From Lachnospiraceae bacterium UBA3814 (lineage in GTDB: Bacteria; Bacillota; Clostridia; Lachnospirales; Lachnospiraceae), in contig DFEA01000057.1 of NCBI GenBank assembly GCA_002368575.1, positions 22,363 to 30,668 of the forward strand: 8,306 nt of DNA, in the 5' to 3' direction. How positions within the stretch are numbered: the stretch's first letter is position 1; every line of letters starts with the position of its first letter. The notes below the pieces were generated by a model that was not told the origin of the DNA, searched no databases, and saw only the letters and a program-made list of their open reading frames with translations. The translations under genes and the position numbers were made by a program. Below are positions 1 to 5,658 of the stretch, in pieces.

Positions 1-62
1 AGAGACGGGCTTTCTTATGATCAGCGTATCCCACACAGCCTTGAGATATTAATCGGTTGCCC
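1..62 (+). repeat. Dispersed direct repeat, copy 1 (left-truncated by window edge)
   Basis: Bases 1-62 match 5627-5688 in the same orientation with 57 of 62 positions identical; differences are at 23, 26, 44, 46 and 56. The first 22 bases and the block 27-43 are identical. Similarity stops abruptly after TTGCCC at 62/5688. The copy begins at the window edge, so its left part is not visible. It lies just beyond the stop codon of the leftward DUF624 gene and does not sit upstream of any rightward gene. That argues against a simple promoter function for this copy. Confidence 0.9.
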
Positions 63-115
63 CGGCGCATCGATCAATGATTAACAGAGGCCTCAGGAGC
101 CGGAGATCCCGGCCT
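63..115 (-). other. GC-rich hairpin at the 3' end of the DUF624 gene
   Basis: GCCGG (99-103) pairs with CCGGC (109-113), and the competing AGGCC (88-92) can pair with GGCCT (111-115). Both overlap the stop codon of the leftward gene. There is no convincing T-tract on the minus strand after the stem, so a terminator role is only possible. Nothing else was recognised between the repeat and the gene. Confidence 0.25.
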
Positions 116-725
116 TATTAAAGATACGGATGAGAAAGACGGAAAGGATGCGCGCGGAAAGCGCAAAGCCGATAAAGAGAAATAACGAGAAAAACAGAAC
201 GAGAAGGCTTCCGTTATGAAGCGAAAGGTCGGCAAGGACCGCGGATATGACTATGACAGAGACGGTAAGCGGCAGATTTGAGATGCCAAGGAGGAGGGAA
301 TTCTTTATAAGCCGCAGGCTTTTCTGTTCGTAGCGGGCGAGCATGGGGAAGGCATATATTATGACCGACAGGTCCGCAAATAAAAGGAGCCATACCGGAG
401 CCTGAAGAAGCCTCAGGCCTTCGGGGAGCATAAAAAATATTACATACAGGTCAGCCAGAAGAAAGACGGTAAGAGAGAGGAGACATAAAAAAAGAGGGAC
501 GGACTGGCGCAGGTTCTTTTTAAAGGATGCAATGAAGGTCGGAACGGTATATCCGAAGTCGCCCTCGGCCATGGAAAGGGCCACCCTGAAGAGGGCGGTG
601 AGGGAGGCTCCTGCCGTAAACAGGGGAAGGCAGCCTATGATAAAGCACAGGTTCAGCACTATCAGGTCAAAGCATCTTGACAGTATGACGGTCACGGGAT
701 TGTCGGGATTAAAGAATTTATTCAT
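93..725 (-). CDS. DUF624 (YesL-like) integral membrane protein
   Basis: This is a 210-residue membrane protein read from ATG at 725; the open frame extends to a TTG at 761, but that lies upstream of the likely transcription start. The N-terminus has the DUF624 pattern: FFNPDNP (residues 4-10), a hydrophobic segment at about 18-38 containing LNLCFIIGCLPLFTAGASLTAL, then further likely membrane helices at about 76-96, 108-130, 150-168 and 172-198. A charged loop (about 66-74, 130-142) separates them. Length fits the family (about 200-220). DUF624 proteins, such as B. subtilis YesL, are typically encoded beside CUT1 sugar ABC transporters and their regulators, as here where it is divergent from one. 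Its biochemical role is unknown; an accessory role in uptake or sensing is inference from context. The ribosome binding site (AGGTG about 12 bases upstream) is weak. Confidence 0.85.
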   Translation of the reverse strand: MNKFFNPDNPVTVILSRCFDLIVLNLCFIIGCLPLFTAGASLTALFRVALSMAEGDFGYTVPTFIASFKKNLRQSVPLFLCLLSLTVFLLADLYVIFFMLPEGLRLLQAPVWLLLFADLSVIIYAFPMLARYEQKSLRLIKNSLLLGISNLPLTVSVIVISAVLADLSLHNGSLLVLFFSLFLFIGFALSARILSVFLIRIFNKAGISGS

Positions 726-749
726 GGTAAAATTGTACACCTGAAAGCT

Positions 750-781
750 ATTATAACGCAATAATTTGTATAATTTGACAA
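750..781 (-). promoter_or_regulatory. Candidate promoter of the DUF624 gene
   Basis: On the minus strand a perfect TATAAT lies at 755-750 and TTGTCA at 781-776, with a long 20-base spacer. The predicted start of transcription would leave a leader of only about 20 bases before ATG at 725. The long spacer makes this promoter suboptimal unless it is activated. Its -35 box shares bases with the -35 box of the divergent operon. Confidence 0.4.
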
Positions 782-804
782 AATATGAAAAACGGATAGC
801 AATA
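775..804 (+). promoter_or_regulatory. Candidate promoter of the ABC transporter operon
   Basis: A perfect TTGACA is at 775-780. At the usual 16-18 base spacing there is only a poor -10 (TAGCAA/AGCAAT at 797-803). A good -35 with a poor -10 is typical of promoters needing an activator, and the AraC protein encoded downstream is the obvious candidate. An alternative extended -10 (TGGTATAT, from 831) lacks a good -35 and would remove most of the first leader hairpin. Confidence 0.35.
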
Positions 805-822
805 TTTGATAAATATCCGGGA

Positions 823-911
823 GGCTATTGTGGTATATATGTAATAGCCGGTCGGCGCTGCGGAAGGTGCAGCCCGACAGATCCGAAAAAATAAAAAAGT
901 GCCTCTGGCAC
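823..911 (+). other. Structured 5' leader of the binding-protein gene (three consecutive hairpins)
   Basis: Three inverted repeats follow one another. GGCTATT (823-829) pairs with AATAGCC (843-849), extendable by G-U pairs. GTCGG-c-GCTGC (851-861) pairs with GCAGCCCGAC (869-878) around a 7-base loop, giving 10 pairs with one bulged C. GTGCC (899-903) pairs with GGCAC (907-911) around a 3-base loop, ending 4 bases before the GGGAGG ribosome binding site (916-921). An A-rich stretch, not a T-run, follows the second stem, so it is not an intrinsic terminator. I do not recognise a known riboswitch class. Roles in mRNA stability or translation control are inference. Confidence 0.5.
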
Positions 912-925
912 GGATGGGAGGAAAG

Positions 926-2356
926 ATGAAAAGAAAACTTATTGCTGGTATCCTGACCTGCGCAATGTCTGCGACGCTCCTTGCGGGCTGCGGCGGAGCT
1001 GCTGCTCCCGCACCTGCGGCTGATGGTGCCGCTCCTGCGGCTGATGCTTCCGCGGAGGCTGCTCCCGCAGCTTCGGAGAGCGGCGGAAAGGGCGTTATCA
1101 ATCTCTGGAGCTTTACGGATGAGGTTCCGGGAATGGTTGACAAATATATTGAAAATCATCCTGATTTCGGTTATACCGTTAATTCCACAATAATAGCAAC
1201 TACCGACGGTGCTTATCAGCCTGCGCTTGATGCCGCCCTTCAGGCCGGCGGAAGCGAGCAGCCCGATATGTACTGCGCGGAGGCAGCCTTTGTCCTTAAG
1301 TATTCCCAGGGCGACATGCAGGATTACGCAATGCCCTATAAGGATCTGGGCATAGACATAGACGCGGCCTTGAAGGAGGCTAACATCGCTCAGTATTCGG
1401 TCGATATAGGAACCAACACAAACGGCGACGTTGACGCTCTCGGTTATCAGGCAACCGGCGGTGCCTTCATTTACCGCCGTTCCATCGCAAAGGAAGTATT
1501 CGGCACGGATGATCCCGCTGAGATAAGCGCGGCTATCGGCGGCGGAAGCGGTTCCTGGGACAAGTTCTGGGAGGCAGCGGCAGCTCTTAAGGAAAAGGGA
1601 TATCCCATCGTTTCCGGAGACGGCGATATCTGGCATGCTGTAGAGAACAGCTCCGACACAGGCTGGCTTGATGCCGACGGAAAGCTTCAGATAGATCCCA
1701 AGAGAGAAGCCTTCCTTGATATTTCAAAGAATCTTACCGATAAGGGCTGGTCAAACCAGACACAGGACTGGCAGGATGCCTGGTTTGCGGACATGAAGGG
1801 TGAGAGCGAGCATAATGCATTCGGTTTCTTCGGACCCGCATGGCTCATCAACTATACAATAGCTCCCAACTGCGGCGGCGAGGCAGCAGGCGAGGGTACC
1901 TACGGCGACTGGGCTATCTGTGATTCTCCTATAGGCTTCTTCTGGGGCGGCACATGGCTCCTTGCCAATAAGAACATGGATGCCGACAAGGTTTCGGCTG
2001 TAAAGGATCTGATCCAGTGGATCACTCTTGACTGCACCGAGGAAGGCTTACAGTATGCATGGGCTAACGGAACTCTGAACGGAGAGGGCGGAACGAAGGA
2101 TTCAGTCGCATCCGGTACCGTAATGGATATGTCAGACGGATCTCTTGAATTCCTTGGCGGACAGAATATGTTCGATTATTTCGTACCCGCAAACAGCTAT
2201 GCAAACGGCAAGAACCTCACTCAGTATGATGAGTCCATCAATATCATCTGGAGAGATCAGGTCCGTGCGTATGCGGCAGGAGAGAAGGACAGGGATGCCG
2301 CTCTTAACGACTTTAAGCAGACCGTTTCCGATACTCTTGGAATAGATGCCAAATAA
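926..2356 (+). CDS. Carbohydrate ABC transporter substrate-binding lipoprotein (family 1)
   Basis: The protein is a 476-residue extracytoplasmic solute-binding protein of a CUT1-type sugar ABC importer. The ATG at 926 is preceded by GGGAGG (916-921) and gives a classic lipoprotein signal peptide: MKRK, a hydrophobic stretch, then lipobox LLAGC with Cys22 as the lipidated residue. A GTG at 899 is in frame but would add residues before the signal peptide. An Ala/Pro-rich linker (about 23-52) tethers the domain to the membrane. The mature domain starts with INLWSFTDEVPGM (58-70) and contains QPDMYCAEAAFVLKY (112-126), typical of family 1 binding proteins in which Trp and Tyr side chains stack on sugar rings. 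Many Trp residues (GSWDKFW, WSNQTQDWQDAW, GFFWGGTW) support a carbohydrate ligand. Two permease genes follow. The exact sugar cannot be inferred. Confidence 0.92.
   Translation: MKRKLIAGILTCAMSATLLAGCGGAAAPAPAADGAAPAADASAEAAPAASESGGKGVINLWSFTDEVPGMVDKYIENHPDFGYTVNSTIIATTDGAYQPALDAALQAGGSEQPDMYCAEAAFVLKYSQGDMQDYAMPYKDLGIDIDAALKEANIAQYSVDIGTNTNGDVDALGYQATGGAFIYRRSIAKEVFGTDDPAEISAAIGGGSGSWDKFWEAAAALKEKGYPIVSGDGDIWHAVENSSDTGWLDADGKLQIDPKREAFLDISKNLTDKGWSNQTQDWQDAWFADMKGESEHNAFGFFGPAWLINYTIAPNCGGEAAGEGTYGDWAICDSPIGFFWGGTWLLANKNMDADKVSAVKDLIQWITLDCTEEGLQYAWANGTLNGEGGTKDSVASGTVMDMSDGSLEFLGGQNMFDYFVPANSYANGKNLTQYDESINIIWRDQVRAYAAGEKDRDAALNDFKQTVSDTLGIDAK
1013..1054 (+). repeat. 21-bp in-frame tandem repeat in the lipoprotein linker
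   Basis: CCTGCGGCTGATG occurs at 1013-1025 and again at 1034-1046 with a 21-base period. It encodes PAADGAA (from residue 30) and PAADASA (from residue 37). The repeat lies in the flexible tether between the lipidated Cys22 and the folded domain. It could vary in copy number between strains without harming the fold. Confidence 0.6.
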
Positions 2357-2369
2357 GGTTTTGTAAAGA

Positions 2370-2403
2370 AAGACAGGGCGGGCTGTTCAGTCTGCCCTGT
2401 CTT
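2370..2403 (+). other. Stem-loop just after the binding-protein stop codon
   Basis: AAGACAGGGC (2370-2379) pairs perfectly with GCCCTGTCTT (2394-2403); two more pairs (one G-U) close the loop. It starts 14 bases after the TAA. No T-run follows (CTATGTATG), so it is at best a leaky terminator. In binding-protein operons such as malE-malF, a stem-loop at this position stabilises the upstream message and keeps binding protein in excess of permease. The same role is likely here but is inferred. Confidence 0.6.
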
Positions 2404-2422
2404 CTATGTATGACTGGAGGAC

Positions 2423-2439
2423 AGGTTTGAAAGAAACCT
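2423..2439 (+). other. Small intercistronic hairpin
   Basis: AGGTTT (2423-2428) pairs with AAACCT (2434-2439) around GAAAG. The bases CAGGT at 2422-2426 can instead pair with ACCTG at 2444-2448, so two mutually exclusive folds are possible. Confidence 0.4.
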
Positions 2440-2454
2440 TCAGACCTGATTGGC

Positions 2455-2503
2455 GGGTCAGATACGAGCACGGGCAAACCCGGATAGTGCCTGACCCTGG
2501 AGG
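2455..2503 (+). promoter_or_regulatory. Nested hairpin abutting the permease ribosome binding site
   Basis: GGGTCAG (2455-2461) pairs perfectly with CTGACCC (2491-2497). Inside it GCAC (2468-2471) pairs with GTGC (2487-2490), and GGG (2472-2474) with CCC (2479-2481) around a CAAA loop. One base after the outer stem comes the GGAGG ribosome binding site (2499-2503), 6 bases before ATG at 2510. The position suggests an effect on permease translation or protection of the mRNA 5' end. I do not recognise it as a known riboswitch. Confidence 0.5.
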
Positions 2504-2509
2504 ACAATA

Positions 2510-3487
2510 ATGAAGAAAAAAAACAACTTCAGCTTCGCGAAATACGGGTATCTGTTCAGTCTGCCGTTTCTGATCGCCTTTCTGATCTTTTCGCTGTATC
2601 CCACTCTGTATACGGCACTCATAGGATTTACGGATCTTAAGGGGGTAGGTACGGTAAAATGGAATTTTCTGTCGGAGGACCCGTTTCAGAATTTCAAATG
2701 GGTGCTTACGAGCCCGACCTTCATGACGGCCTTTAAGAACACCACAAAGCTCTGGATATGCAACTTTATCCCTCAGCTGGGCCTGGCTCTCCTGCTTGCG
2801 GCCTGGTTCACCGACAGGAGGTTTAAGATCCCCGGAGAGGGAGCCTTCAAGGTGCTGTTCTATATGCCAAATATCATAACCGCCGCCACCGTGGCCATAC
2901 TGTTTAACGCGCTGTTCAACTATCCCATGGGACCGGTGAATGATCTTCTGGTCCGTTTCGGGATCATGAGCGAGCCCTATAACTTCCTGGTAAAAAAGAA
3001 TATCGCCCAGGATATAGTTATTTTCATCCAGACCTGGATGTGGTACGGCTATACGATGATCATCCTTATTTCGGGAATACTGGGGATCAGTCCCGAGATA
3101 TTTGAGGCAGCGGAGGTGGACGGGGCCAACGGCTGGCAGACCTTCTGGCTGGTAACCCTTCCAAACATCAAGACGATCCTTCTGTTCACTCTTGTAACAA
3201 GCCTTATCGGAGGCCTTAACATGTTCGATATCCCGAAGCTGTTCATGCTCGGCGGGCCTGATAACGCTACGATGACTGTGAGCGTGTTTATCTACAACCT
3301 GGCCTTCAGCGGAGGCTATATCTACAACAGGGCAGCCGCGGCCAGTATGATCATGTTCATAATCATAGTCGTTCTTTCCTCGATCATGTTCTATGCGTTG
3401 AGAGACCGGGACGAGGCAAAGCTCAGAAAGATCGTAAAGCAGCAGGAAAAGGAGCAGAAAAAAAGGCTTAAGGAGGCGGGAAGATGA
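2510..3487 (+). CDS. Sugar ABC transporter permease, MalF/UgpA type
   Basis: This is a 325-residue inner-membrane permease, one half of the transmembrane channel of a CUT1 importer. A membrane helix at about 13-37 (YLFSLPFLIAFLIFSLYPTLY) is followed by the binding-protein-dependent transport domain at about 75-297. The EAA loop that docks the ATPase is clear: E199-A-A-x-x-D204-G205-A, continuing to LP at 217-218. Later helices lie near 222-238 and 277-296. The C-terminal 27 residues (about 299-325) are highly charged and rich in Lys and Glu, a cytoplasmic tail. The start has GGAGG at 2499-2503. The last bases overlap the next gene (ATGA), so the two permeases are translationally coupled, as expected for a heterodimeric channel. 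The substrate follows the binding protein and is unknown. Confidence 0.93.
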   Translation: MKKKNNFSFAKYGYLFSLPFLIAFLIFSLYPTLYTALIGFTDLKGVGTVKWNFLSEDPFQNFKWVLTSPTFMTAFKNTTKLWICNFIPQLGLALLLAAWFTDRRFKIPGEGAFKVLFYMPNIITAATVAILFNALFNYPMGPVNDLLVRFGIMSEPYNFLVKKNIAQDIVIFIQTWMWYGYTMIILISGILGISPEIFEAAEVDGANGWQTFWLVTLPNIKTILLFTLVTSLIGGLNMFDIPKLFMLGGPDNATMTVSVFIYNLAFSGGYIYNRAAAASMIMFIIIVVLSSIMFYALRDRDEAKLRKIVKQQEKEQKKRLKEAGR

Positions 3488-4320
3488 AGAAGAACCAGAC
3501 GATTAAGAAGATCCTGATCTTTATACTCTGTGTGATACTTGCTGTCTTAAGCATCATGCCCTTCGTTATCATGATAGTCAATTCCACCCGCTCGACCACT
3601 GAGATCCAGCAGCATGCGGTCTCTCTCATTCCCTCCGGGTACTTCTCAAGCAACCTGAGTATCCTTCTGGGAAAGAGCTTCAATCCCGCGGTGGGGTTTG
3701 TAAATTCGCTTTTAGTGTCTGTCGGGGTCACCGCTCTTGCGACCTACTTTTCGACTCTGACGGCCTATGCCCTGGTGGTATATGACTGGAAGCTCAGAAA
3801 CGCGTTTTTCAGCTTTATCATGGCAATAATGATGATACCGGCGCAGATCACGATGATCGGTTTTTACCAGATGGTATATAAGATCCATATGACCAATCAT
3901 TTATCGATGCTGATACTGCCCGCGATAGCTTCTCCGTCCATGGTGTTCTTCATGAGACAGTACATGAAGCCGGCCTTATCCCTTGAGATCGTGCAGTCGG
4001 CCCGTATAGACGGAGCGAGAGAATTCTTCATATTCAACAGGATCGCCCTGCCGATAATGAAGCCCGCTATCGCGACTCAGGCCATATTCAGCTTTGTATC
4101 GAGCTGGAACAATCTGTTCACGCCGCTGATCTTACTGACGGATCAGAAGAAATACACATTGCCGATAATGATATCCTTACTGCGCGGAGACATCTATAAG
4201 ACGGAGTACGGTGCGATATATATGGGCCTTACGCTTACCGCCCTGCCGCTTATTATCGTATATCTGCTCCTGTCCAAGTATATCATCGCGGGAGTTGCTC
4301 TTGGAAGTGTGAAGGGATGA
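3484..4320 (+). CDS. Sugar ABC transporter permease, MalG/UgpE type
   Basis: This 278-residue protein is the second permease of the importer. An N-terminal helix (about 9-32) precedes the transport domain at about 70-270. The EAA loop is present in a slightly degenerate form: E168-IVQSAR-I-D176-G177-A, ending with ALP at 188-190. The C-terminus ends GSVKG, typical of MalG-type subunits. The start codon overlaps the previous stop (ATGA, 3484-3487), and AGGAGG at 3471-3476 lies inside the upstream gene 7 bases before it, so translation is coupled. No ATPase gene follows: the stop at 4320 is only 10 bases from the stop of a convergent regulator. A shared MsmK/UgpC-type ATPase encoded elsewhere is the usual arrangement for this class and is inferred here. 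Confidence 0.93.
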   Translation: MKKNQTIKKILIFILCVILAVLSIMPFVIMIVNSTRSTTEIQQHAVSLIPSGYFSSNLSILLGKSFNPAVGFVNSLLVSVGVTALATYFSTLTAYALVVYDWKLRNAFFSFIMAIMMIPAQITMIGFYQMVYKIHMTNHLSMLILPAIASPSMVFFMRQYMKPALSLEIVQSARIDGAREFFIFNRIALPIMKPAIATQAIFSFVSSWNNLFTPLILLTDQKKYTLPIMISLLRGDIYKTEYGAIYMGLTLTALPLIIVYLLLSKYIIAGVALGSVKG

Positions 4321-4330
4321 CAACGGGGAT

Positions 4331-5320
4331 TCAGAGTGCCCTTCCGGCCTTGCCGGGGTGCACTCCTTCCCCTGACGCGGGAAGAGGGATGATCTGCTTG
4401 CTCATCCCGTGATGATCAAGCTGCTCCTTTTTACTCCGGTACTGTGAAGGAGAGAGGCCGGTATGCTGCTTGAAGCACCGGCTGAAGGAGGCAAGGTTGT
4501 TAAAGCCTGTCCTGATCGCGATGTTCGTGACGCTCTCATCTGTCGAGAGGAGGCTCTGCGCGGCCTGAATGCGCTTGTGGATGACATAATCGTAATATGT
4601 CATGTCTGTATATTCCTTGAAAAGACGAAGAAAATGATACTTTGAAAAGCCGGTGTGATCCGCGGCCCAGTCAAGGTTCAACTCCTCGTCATAATGCGTA
4701 TCTATATAATGCAGGAGGTTTGCGAATTTCTCATAATAGATCTGGGAATGAGCGTCCTCAGGAAGCATTTCGTTCCTGTCAAAATGGTAGGTCCCGATCT
4801 CCGCGTACACCCGAAACAGCTCTGAATAGATCATAAGCTCCCACATGTTCTGCGCTTTGAAATAAATATCAAGTATCGTCATAAGCCTCGGCTTGACCTT
4901 ATCGTAGAGCTTTTCGTAGTTCTGCCTGTTCAGGAGAAGGGGATTCATGATAGAGGGCTCTATAAAATTAAAGTCGATGAAGAGCCTTAGGGGAGAAAGG
5001 TCAATAAGGTAGATAAAACGCTCCCCCCGGCCGCCCTGAATGGAATGGAGCATGTTCGGCGGGATGAAAAGTATATCCCCGGCATTCAGGTTGAAGGACA
5101 TATTTCCGACGGATACGGAGTAGAGGTTATCGACGCAGAGGATTATCTCCGCGGCGTTGTGGTAATGGGTATCGTAGCCCTCCTCCTGTACATTGTTCCA
5201 GATCCTGAGATGGGACTGGGGAACAAAATCCACGATCTCCGCGTGCCCCTTCATTGTCCTTCCTATATAATCGCGGAGAGGCTGACGGTATTTGGTCTGG
5301 CGTTCTGTTTTACTGCTCAT
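4331..5320 (-). CDS. AraC-family transcriptional regulator with N-terminal cupin domain
   Basis: The 329-residue protein has a sugar-sensing-type cupin domain (about 45-110), with H52-x-H54, E58, GD at 81-82, PP at 87-88 and H92. A linker helix region (about 133-200) and two C-terminal helix-turn-helix motifs follow (about 214-237 and 263-285). The family signature is complete: IAIRTGFNNLASFSRCFKQ, then GLSPSQYR ending at residue 295. It is probably the ligand-responsive regulator of the convergent transporter operon. Two starts compete. ATG 5320 has AAGGAAGG about 11 bases upstream; ATG 5254 (M23) has AGGAAGG at better spacing. I kept 5320 because residues 11-40 (YRQPLRDYIGRTM to SHLRIW) resemble relatives as I remember them. 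Unusually, 34 residues extend past the normal family end, over hairpins shared with the transporter operon's 3' end. Confidence 0.92.
   Translation of the reverse strand: MSSKTERQTKYRQPLRDYIGRTMKGHAEIVDFVPQSHLRIWNNVQEEGYDTHYHNAAEIILCVDNLYSVSVGNMSFNLNAGDILFIPPNMLHSIQGGRGERFIYLIDLSPLRLFIDFNFIEPSIMNPLLLNRQNYEKLYDKVKPRLMTILDIYFKAQNMWELMIYSELFRVYAEIGTYHFDRNEMLPEDAHSQIYYEKFANLLHYIDTHYDEELNLDWAADHTGFSKYHFLRLFKEYTDMTYYDYVIHKRIQAAQSLLSTDESVTNIAIRTGFNNLASFSRCFKQHTGLSPSQYRSKKEQLDHHGMSKQIIPLPASGEGVHPGKAGRAL
4334..4365. terminator. Hairpin between the convergent operon and araC (possible bidirectional transcription end)
   Basis: GAGTGC (4334-4339) pairs with GCACTC (4360-4365), and CCGGC (4344-4348) with GCCGG (4352-4356) around CTT. 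It begins 14 bases after the permease stop and overlaps the last araC codons. Neither strand has a clear T-run after the stem, so an intrinsic terminator is not proven. The position between convergent genes makes a transcription-end or 3'-stabilising role likely. Confidence 0.4.
4386..4408. other. Second hairpin in the araC 3' end
   Basis: GGGATGA (4386-4392) pairs perfectly with TCATCCC (4402-4408) around a 9-base loop. The same GGGATGA also occurs at the permease stop (4314-4320) and could pair with the same right arm. It lies within the codons of the C-terminal extension of the AraC protein. Confidence 0.35.
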
Positions 5321-5395
5321 GCTCCACTAAGCCTTCCTTATGGGAAAGCTCTACCCCCTTCCGTAACTTCACGGCCTGCACCCTGAGGCTTCCGG

Positions 5396-5419
5396 TTCCG
5401 GTGCCATACGGGTCCGGAA
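5396..5419 (-). other. Hairpin in the araC leader
   Basis: TTCCGG (5396-5401) pairs with CCGGAA (5414-5419) across 12 bases. It falls inside the predicted untranslated leader of about 150 bases between the araC promoter and ATG 5320. A perfect palindrome AGCTTAAGCT (5431-5440) lies just upstream of it in the transcript. No known regulatory element was recognised. Confidence 0.3.
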
Positions 5420-5479
5420 TCGATGTCATTAGCTTAAGCTCATATCGCAGATCGAATTCATGACACCTCATCTTAATAC

Positions 5480-5508
5480 AGTATATTACAAACCGGCCCA
5501 GATTTCCA
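5480..5508 (-). promoter_or_regulatory. Candidate araC promoter
   Basis: On the minus strand, -10 TATACT (5485-5480) and -35 TGGAAA (5508-5503) are separated by exactly 17 bases. TATACT matches consensus at 5 of 6 positions and TGGAAA at 4 of 6. The -10 lies in a symmetric TAATA/TATTA pair (5474-5488). A leader of roughly 150 bases would result. Confidence 0.5.
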
Positions 5509-5520
5509 TGTTCTCATCCA

Positions 5521-5554
5521 CTTTATCAGGCTTTATCAGGACAATCGCCTGATA
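5521..5554. promoter_or_regulatory. Candidate operator: three TATCAGG half-sites upstream of araC promoter
   Basis: CTTTATCAGG is repeated back to back (5521-5530, 5531-5540), giving TATCAGG at 5524-5530 and 5534-5540, one helical turn apart. An inverted copy, CCTGATA, lies at 5548-5554 and forms a perfect 7-bp inverted repeat with the second. The array starts about 13 bases upstream of the araC -35 box. Tandem half-sites at this distance fit AraC-family binding, possibly autoregulation. Which protein binds is inference. Confidence 0.4.
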
Positions 5555-5570
5555 CCCTCATAACCCCGGC

Positions 5571-5658
5571 GGGATATGCAGATCATAAAAAGTCCGGATC
5601 TGAGCTTAGTGAAGTTGCAGCCGCGAAGAGACGGGCTTTCTTATGATCGGCATATCCC
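5571..5658 (+). repeat. Long imperfect inverted repeat (25-bp stem) carrying the dispersed repeat
   Basis: The left arm (5571-5596, from GGGATATGC to AAAGTCCG) pairs with the right arm (5632-5658, from CGGGCTTT to CATATCCC). This gives 25 pairs with one A/G mismatch (5580/5649), one bulged C (5640) and one G-T pair, around a 35-base loop. The right arm is the part of the dispersed repeat also seen at positions 6-32. A shorter competing hairpin, CAGATC (5579-5584) with GATCTG (5597-5602), would disrupt the long stem. It could be a MITE-like palindromic element or a structured RNA. The sequence does not decide. Confidence 0.75.

Noticed and set aside
785..802. CcpA catabolite-response element resembling TGAAAAACGGATAGCA
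   Set aside because: The spacing on both sides of the central CG is one base too long for the consensus, so I do not call it.
851..878. Intrinsic terminator or attenuator in the binding-protein leader
   Set aside because: The stem is followed by an A-rich stretch on the plus strand and by no T-run on the minus strand.
823..911. Known riboswitch class
   Set aside because: I compared the conserved core motifs of several classes from memory (c-di-GMP-I, fluoride, THF, ZTP, guanidine-III) and saw no match; an Rfam search would be decisive.
722..1636. Long leftward open frame opposite the binding-protein gene
   Set aside because: It is antisense to a clear lipoprotein gene, crosses the divergent promoter and shows low-complexity Arg/Ser/Cys composition without any recognisable domain.
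4331..4390. Sortase-type LPxTG signal in the AraC tail (LPASGEG)
   Set aside because: The protein is a cytoplasmic DNA-binding regulator, the motif lacks the Thr-Gly core, and no membrane helix follows.
5045..5386. Rightward 113-residue open frame
   Set aside because: It is antisense to the cupin domain of the AraC regulator and its composition is that of a shadow frame.
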